Of a stretch of DNA of 64,000 nt, positions 59,791-64,000 are shown piece by piece (within the stretch, counting starts at the first letter, position 1; every line of letters begins with the position of its first letter). The stretch comes from Chloroflexota bacterium (GTDB lineage: Bacteria > Chloroflexota > Anaerolineae > UBA4142): positions 1-64,000 of the forward strand of contig JACRMI010000012.1 in the NCBI GenBank assembly GCA_016215025.1. The letters are read 5' to 3'. The notes beneath the pieces are model-generated. The model did not search any database, had not been told where the DNA came from, and was given only the letters and a program-made list of their open reading frames with translations. A program made the translations under genes and the position numbers.

Positions 59791-60759
59791 ATGTGGCTCT
59801 ACATTCTTAAACGCGTCGCGCAAGCAATTCCGCTTTTGCTCGGCGTCGTCATCGTCAATTTTTTATTGATCCAACTTGCGCCCGGCGATCCGGTCACCTT
59901 ACTCGTCGGCGATTATCCTGCGCCCGAAGAGTATTTGCGCCAGGTCCGCGCCGACTATGGATTGGATCAACCTTTACCTCAACGACTTGTCTTGTACCTG
60001 GGGCAATTGGCGCGCGGTAACCTGGGGTTCTCATTCGCGAATCGTGTGTCGGTCGCCGAATTGATCGCCAATCGTGTGGGCGCGACGCTTGAATTGATGC
60101 TCACTGCGCTTGTCTTTGCGCTCATCGTCGGCGTGTTGCTTGGCATAATCGCCGCCCAAGGACGCGGTAAAATTTCGGACTGGATCGCGCAACTGAGCGC
60201 ACTAGTCGGCTACTCAGTGCCTGATTTTTGGCTCGGACAAATTCTGATTATCGTTTTTGCCGTGACCCTCGGCGTCCTTCCTTCGCAAGGTATTCGTTCC
60301 CCGCGCTCAGTCGCGACCGGCGTTGACGCATTCCTTGAAACATTGCCCTATTTGATTTTACCTACCATTGCGCTCTCCGTTCGGTTCATTGCTTTGTTTT
60401 CACGCATCACTCGTTCAGCCATGCTCGATGTGTTACATGCTGATTTTGTTTTGGGTGCGCGCGCTAAGGGCTTGACGGAGTGGCGCGTACTCACGGCGCA
60501 TGTTTTGCGGAATGCTGCTCTGCCGATCATTACCGTCATTGGGTATAACCTGGGTCTGTTGATCGCCGGTTCGGCGCTGATCGAAACCGTGTTCTCGTGG
60601 CCGGGACTGGGTCGTTTACTTTTCGATTCGATCACCAAGCGGGACTATCCGGTGATGACGGGAATTCTGTTATTGGTCTCGTGCACGGTCGTCATCGCCA
60701 ATCTGCTCACTGATCTCGCGTACGCGGCGCTTGATCCGCGCGTGCGGTACACGAGGTAA
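59791..60759 (+). CDS. dppB: ABC importer permease DppB
   Basis: The 322-residue permease begins MWLYILKRVAQAIPLLLGVVIVNFLLIQLAPGDP (ATG 59791), the classical DppB/OppB start with its APGDP loop. It has six helices and the EAA-type loop around FVLGARAKGLTEWRVLTAHVLRNAALPIITVIG, which contacts the ATPases. It is followed after two bases by dppC. The frame opens 16 codons earlier through the repeat (QFQLPI), which was left out. It forms the channel with DppC. Confidence 0.93.
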   Translation: MWLYILKRVAQAIPLLLGVVIVNFLLIQLAPGDPVTLLVGDYPAPEEYLRQVRADYGLDQPLPQRLVLYLGQLARGNLGFSFANRVSVAELIANRVGATLELMLTALVFALIVGVLLGIIAAQGRGKISDWIAQLSALVGYSVPDFWLGQILIIVFAVTLGVLPSQGIRSPRSVATGVDAFLETLPYLILPTIALSVRFIALFSRITRSAMLDVLHADFVLGARAKGLTEWRVLTAHVLRNAALPIITVIGYNLGLLIAGSALIETVFSWPGLGRLLFDSITKRDYPVMTGILLLVSCTVVIANLLTDLAYAALDPRVRYTR

Positions 60760-60761
60760 CG

Positions 60762-61571
60762 ATGTCGAATTTACGCACCTACGTCGCACTGGCTCTTGTC
60801 CTTCTCTTTGTTTTGCTCGCCGTGTTCGCATCCTTTGTCGCCCCACGCGATCCATTCAAGGGCGGCGCGGATGCGTTGCTGTCGCCCGGTAACAAGGGAT
60901 TTGTGTTAGGTTCCGATCACTTGGGGCGAGATATCTTATCCGAGTTGATTTTTGGCGCGCGCGTTTCGCTTGCGGTTGGTATTTCGGCTGCGCTCAGCGC
61001 GAGCATCTTGGGAATCATCGTCGGTAGTCTCGCGGGCTTTTTTGGCGGCTGGGTGGACGGCATATTAATGCGCCTCAGCGAATTTTTTCAAACGTTGCCG
61101 CGTTTTGTTCTTGCACTCGTGATTGTTGCGTTTTTTGGCGGCGGCGTTTTCAAAGTCATTGTCGTTCTTGCGATTCTATCGTGGCCCCAAATCGCGCGGC
61201 TCGTGCGTGCGCAAATCCTCAGTTTGCGCGAGTCCACGTTCGTCGAAGCCGCGCGCCTCAGCGGCATGGGTTCACTCCGCATCATCGTCCGCGAAATTTT
61301 GCCGAACGCGCTCGCGCCCGTCATCGTTACCGGCTCGCTCGATGTGGCGTCTGCGATTTTGCTCGAAGCCAGTTTGAGTTTCTTTGGTCTCGGCGATGCC
61401 AACTTGGTATCCTGGGGCGGCATGTTGAACGTCGCGCAACCGTATCTGCGCCAAGCGTGGTGGATGGCAGTCTTTCCTGGCATAGCGATTTCGCTCATCG
61501 TCTTGTCCTTCAACGTATTAGGCGATGCACTGAACGATGCGCTCAATCCACGCCTGCAGGAGTCCGCATGA
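60762..61571 (+). CDS. dppC: ABC importer permease DppC
   Basis: The 269-residue permease begins MSNLRTYVALALVLLFVLLAVFASFVAPRDPF, typical of DppC, with GSDHLGRDILSELIFGARVSLAVG and an EAA loop around FVEAARLSGMGSLRIIVREILPNALAPVIV. It ends in LSFNVLGDALNDALNPRLQ, the family C-terminal signature. GAGGTAACG precedes the ATG and belongs to the dppB stop region. Its stop overlaps the dppD start (ATGA). It is the second membrane subunit of the importer. Confidence 0.94.
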   Translation: MSNLRTYVALALVLLFVLLAVFASFVAPRDPFKGGADALLSPGNKGFVLGSDHLGRDILSELIFGARVSLAVGISAALSASILGIIVGSLAGFFGGWVDGILMRLSEFFQTLPRFVLALVIVAFFGGGVFKVIVVLAILSWPQIARLVRAQILSLRESTFVEAARLSGMGSLRIIVREILPNALAPVIVTGSLDVASAILLEASLSFFGLGDANLVSWGGMLNVAQPYLRQAWWMAVFPGIAISLIVLSFNVLGDALNDALNPRLQESA

Positions 61572-62566
61572 ACGATATCGTTTTAGACGTGCGGCATCTT
61601 GTCACCGAAATTCGTCAGCGGCGCGGCGCGTTGCGCGTCGTCGATGATGTGTCGTTCAATGTGCGGCGCGGCGAAATTGTTGGCTTGGTTGGCGAATCAG
61701 GCTGTGGCAAAAGCATGACCTCGTTTTCGATCATGCAATTGTTTCCAACACCCGCCGCGCGTGTCACCGGTGGCGAGATTATTTTTGCAGGACGTGACTT
61801 GGTCAAACTCAAACCGGATGAATTGCGACGCGTGCGCGGTGCGCAGATGGCGATGATTTTTCAAGACCCCGCGACGTTTCTCGATCCATTGATGACGCTG
61901 GGCAATCAAATCGCCGAGCCGTTGCGCGTTCACAATTTTGATGGCGATGTTCAGACACGCATGCGCGAATTGGTCGAGCAAACGGGACTGCCCGATCCAG
62001 ACTTGATCGTCAAGCGTTATCCGCATCAGGTCAGCGGCGGACAAAAACAACGCGCGCTCATCGCCAGCGCGATGGCGTGTGCGCCGCAATTGTTGATCGC
62101 CGATGAACCCACGACGGCGCTCGATGTCACCGTGCAAGCGCAGATCCTCGATTTGATGCGCGATTTGCGCGATCAGACCGGCGCGGCGGTTCTGCTCATC
62201 ACGCATGACTTGGGCGTGATTGCCGAGATGTGTGATCGGGTTTATGTGATGTACGCCGGCAAGATCGTTGAGGCGAATACGACGCGCGAATTATTCCGTG
62301 CGCCCAAGCATCCTTATACTCAAGGCTTGCTGCGCAGCACGGTCAGTCTTGAAAATGCGACCATGGATTTGTTTGCGATTCCTGGGACGGTACCCAATTT
62401 GCACGAGCTGCCATCCGGTTGTCGATTTGCGCCGCGTTGTCCGATTGCAAGCGCGCAATGCCAACACGAACCGTCGTTCATCGCGAACGATGCAAGTGCC
62501 GTTGCGTGTTGGAATGTTGAACGCGCGGCGAAGGAAGATATTTGGGAACTGGATGTTGGAGATTAG
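61568..62566 (+). CDS. dppD: ABC importer ATPase DppD
   Basis: The 332-residue ATPase starts at ATG 61568, overlapping dppC by four bases. Walker A is GESGCGKS (42-49), the signature QVSGGQKQRALIASAMA and Walker B LLIADEPTTALDV. It ends with the family C-terminal motif GCRFAPRCPIASAQC. The frame is open much further upstream within dppC but that part is a shadow. The final residues (WELDVGD) and the stop are encoded by the start of an adjoining repeat element. It pairs with DppF to drive the importer. Confidence 0.94.
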   Translation: MNDIVLDVRHLVTEIRQRRGALRVVDDVSFNVRRGEIVGLVGESGCGKSMTSFSIMQLFPTPAARVTGGEIIFAGRDLVKLKPDELRRVRGAQMAMIFQDPATFLDPLMTLGNQIAEPLRVHNFDGDVQTRMRELVEQTGLPDPDLIVKRYPHQVSGGQKQRALIASAMACAPQLLIADEPTTALDVTVQAQILDLMRDLRDQTGAAVLLITHDLGVIAEMCDRVYVMYAGKIVEANTTRELFRAPKHPYTQGLLRSTVSLENATMDLFAIPGTVPNLHELPSGCRFAPRCPIASAQCQHEPSFIANDASAVACWNVERAAKEDIWELDVGD

Positions 62567-62630
62567 AAAGTAGAAGTTAGAAGTTGGAAATTAGATATTC
62601 GGTGTCTAATTTCCAACGTCCATTTTCCAA
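62549..62630. repeat. inverted repeat, GGAAGTTGGAAGTTAGA family, copy 3
   Basis: CTGGATGTTGGAGATTAGAA (62549-62568) opens the left arm inside the dppD gene, and TCTAATTTCCAACGTCCATT (62605-62624) is the right arm. It therefore covers the end of dppD and the space to dppF, leaving dppF with no clear ribosome site. Confidence 0.7.
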
Positions 62631-62642
62631 TAACGAGATATT

Positions 62643-63617
62643 ATGCTTCAAGGTACAAATTTAACCAAAGATTTTAGTGTGCGCCTGGGATTGTTTCGCG
62701 GCAATGCGACGCTGCGCGCGGTCGATCACGTTTCGCTAGCGATTCAGCCGGGCGAAACAGTTGCGCTCGTCGGCGAGTCCGGGTCAGGCAAGTCAACCCT
62801 GGGACGCATGTTGCTTGGGTTGATTCCGCAAACTTCGGGCGCGTTGAATTATTGTGGGCGCGATTTTGCATCGTTGCAAGGCGATCAAGCGCGGAAATTT
62901 CGGGCGGACGTGCAAGCAGTGTTTCAAGATACGAGTGCATCGCTCAACCCCCGTCGCCGCGTCGGCGAGAGCGTGCAAGCGCCTCTGCTGTTCAATCGCC
63001 GATTGAGCGCGCAACAAGCGCGTATCGAATCAGCCCAACTGCTTGAGCGAGTTGGGCTCGATCCGAAAACATTTGCTGCGCGTTTTCCGCATCAGCTCTC
63101 CGGTGGACAACGGCAACGGGTCGGTTTGGCGCGCGCGCTCGCCTCGCAACCGCGTTTCATTATCGCGGATGAACCGGTCTCGGCGCTTGACGTTTCGGTG
63201 CGCGCGCAGATTTTGAAATTGATGCAGGACTTGCAAGCGCAAGAAAAACTGGCTTACTTGTTTATCACGCACGACCTAGGCGTCGCGCGCCTGATCGCGA
63301 ATCGGGTGATGGTCATGTACCTGGGTACCGTCGTCGAAGAAGGCAACGCCGCTGATGTGTTTGCGCATCCATCGCACCCCTACACCGTTGCGCTCACGCT
63401 TGCTGCGCCGATTCCTGATCCAACTCGCGCGCGTCCGCCGCGTCATTTGATGGGCGACATTCCGTCACCGCTTGCGCCACCGTCGGGGTGTCGTTTTCAT
63501 CCGCGTTGTCCGTTTGCCCAAGCCATTTGCAAAACCGATGCGCCTCCGATGCGTGAGTTTGAACCTGGACATCTCTCGGCTTGTCATTTTGCAGACCAAG
63601 TCCGTGCGCCAAAGTAG
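62643..63617 (+). CDS. dppF: ABC importer ATPase DppF
   Basis: The 324-residue ATPase starts at ATG 62643. Walker A is GESGSGKST (about 43-51), signature QLSGGQRQRVGLARALA, Walker B FIIADEPVSALDVS, and the C-terminal motif GCRFHPRCPFAQAIC. It completes a full set of importer genes in the usual order (binding protein, B, C, D, F). The preceding junction is filled by a repeat. The following gene encodes a uridine phosphorylase and is in the same direction. Confidence 0.94.
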   Translation: MLQGTNLTKDFSVRLGLFRGNATLRAVDHVSLAIQPGETVALVGESGSGKSTLGRMLLGLIPQTSGALNYCGRDFASLQGDQARKFRADVQAVFQDTSASLNPRRRVGESVQAPLLFNRRLSAQQARIESAQLLERVGLDPKTFAARFPHQLSGGQRQRVGLARALASQPRFIIADEPVSALDVSVRAQILKLMQDLQAQEKLAYLFITHDLGVARLIANRVMVMYLGTVVEEGNAADVFAHPSHPYTVALTLAAPIPDPTRARPPRHLMGDIPSPLAPPSGCRFHPRCPFAQAICKTDAPPMREFEPGHLSACHFADQVRAPK

Positions 63618-63631
63618 TCGAAAACATCATT

Positions 63632-63683
63632 GACCGCCGACCACCTCAATCGTTATGCGGTCGGTTGTCCGCGGTCTGCGGTC
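63632..63683. repeat. inverted repeat, GACCGCCGACC family, copy 2
   Basis: GACCGCCGACCACC (63632-63645) and the right arm GCGGTCGGTTGTCCGCGGTC plus TGCGGTC (63657-63683). Same family and same junction position as 392-457, 63 kb away at the other end of the window. Confidence 0.7.
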
Positions 63684-63701
63684 GTATCTTTAGGAGACAT
63701 G

Positions 63702-64000
63702 ATGACTGAAATCCAAAAACACATTCGTTGTAGACCTGGCGACGTGGCGCGTTACGTTTTGCTGCCTGGCGACCCAGGACGCGTTGAACGAATCGCGGCG
63801 CAAATGCAAGACGCCGAGGAAATCGCCCGCAATCGTGAGTACGTTGTCGTCAATGGTACGACGAATGGTGTGCCTGTTACTGTTTGTTCGACGGGCATTG
63901 GCGGTCCCGCCGCATCTATCGCTATCGAAGAATTGGTCAAGGTCGGCGCAAAGGTTTTCATTCGTGTTGGCTCAGCCGGTGGACGCCAAGACGATATCCC
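63702..64000 (+). CDS. udp: uridine phosphorylase (5' part, cut by the window edge)
   Basis: The 99 codons seen start MTEIQKHIRCRPGDVARYVLLPGDPGRVERIA at ATG 63702, five bases after AGGAG (an ATG directly before it at 63699 is too close). The phosphate-binding GDPGR motif and STGIGGPAASIAIEEL (family GIGGPSA loop) and IRVGSAGG (G-T-x-G position) identify the NP-I family, hexameric type, best fitting uridine phosphorylase. It cleaves uridine to uracil and ribose-1-phosphate. The gene runs off the right edge. Placement after a Dpp-type importer hints at uptake of nucleosides or nucleotide-derived compounds, but this is weak evidence. Confidence 0.88.
   Translation, partial: MTEIQKHIRCRPGDVARYVLLPGDPGRVERIAAQMQDAEEIARNREYVVVNGTTNGVPVTVCSTGIGGPAASIAIEELVKVGAKVFIRVGSAGGRQDDI

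Noticed and set aside
61181-61567. Longer N-terminus for DppD reading back through dppC
   Set aside because: The ATG at 61568 gives the exact family N-terminus and an ATGA overlap with dppC; the upstream part is an Arg-rich shadow of the permease gene.

Overview
The window looks like a chromosomal piece of an uncultivated Chloroflexota bacterium, probably Anaerolineae-like. This is inferred from gene content and style, not from a marker gene. The signs are: secreted proteins ending in a short LPLV-K/R tail; very large beta-helix and Ig-like surface proteins; TPT-rich extracellular linkers; GAF-rich hybrid kinases; a MoxR/DUF58/VWA cluster coupled to ABC-2 transport; and intergenic spaces packed with short palindromic repeat families. 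No rRNA, tRNA, CRISPR array, transposase or phage gene was recognised. Start codons are a mix of ATG, GTG and TTG, and many are supported by a good GGAGG-like site.

Layout. 0.5-3.3 kb: a secreted beta-helix protein and a secreted CAP-domain protein, convergent. 3.3-6.2 kb: an ACAD10/11-type acyl-CoA dehydrogenase, a cupin and an ACAD11-type phosphotransferase, together the split bacterial version of an animal fusion enzyme. 6.3-8.3 kb: a QueA-like protein and an SDR oxidoreductase. 8.5-12.7 kb: two two-component systems (NarL type and OmpR type). 12.7-16.9 kb: a membrane protein with an external domain, a DksA-like zinc-ribbon protein, a D-Ala-D-Ala-ligase-like ATP-grasp enzyme and a canonical lysine 2,3-aminomutase. 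17.0-18.7 kb: universal stress protein and two TrkA-type proteins. 18.8-21.2 kb: tyrosine recombinase, PH/SHOCT membrane protein and purine nucleoside phosphorylase, tightly coupled. 21.4-27.1 kb: an 1876-residue surface protein with 15 Ig-like repeats.

27.7-29.7 kb: ABC-2 ATPase and permease. 29.8-44.9 kb: a long plus-strand cluster of a membrane protein, an ABC ATPase, an unusual TIMP-like/ABC-2 permease fusion, a coiled-coil membrane protein, MoxR ATPase, a small AT-rich gene, DUF58, a BatA-like VWA protein and a double-VWA protein. 45.0-57.0 kb: a signalling island with a 2306-residue ten-GAF hybrid kinase, a stand-alone receiver, a CNNM/CBS membrane protein, a second membrane-bound hybrid kinase and an Hpt protein, which could form a phosphorelay. 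57.0-64.0 kb: a GntR/HutC regulator with a clear promoter and operator, a complete Dpp-type ABC importer, and the start of uridine phosphorylase cut by the window edge.

The most unusual feature runs across the whole window. Many gene junctions carry a different family of short inverted or near-tandem repeat. One arm follows the upstream stop codon and the other abuts the next start. In several places the same kinds of repeat are read in frame inside real genes (VWA protein, DUF58 protein, the kinase ATPase domain) or supply their last codons. A 118-base multi-hairpin element upstream of the double-VWA gene is the best single candidate for an undescribed structured element.
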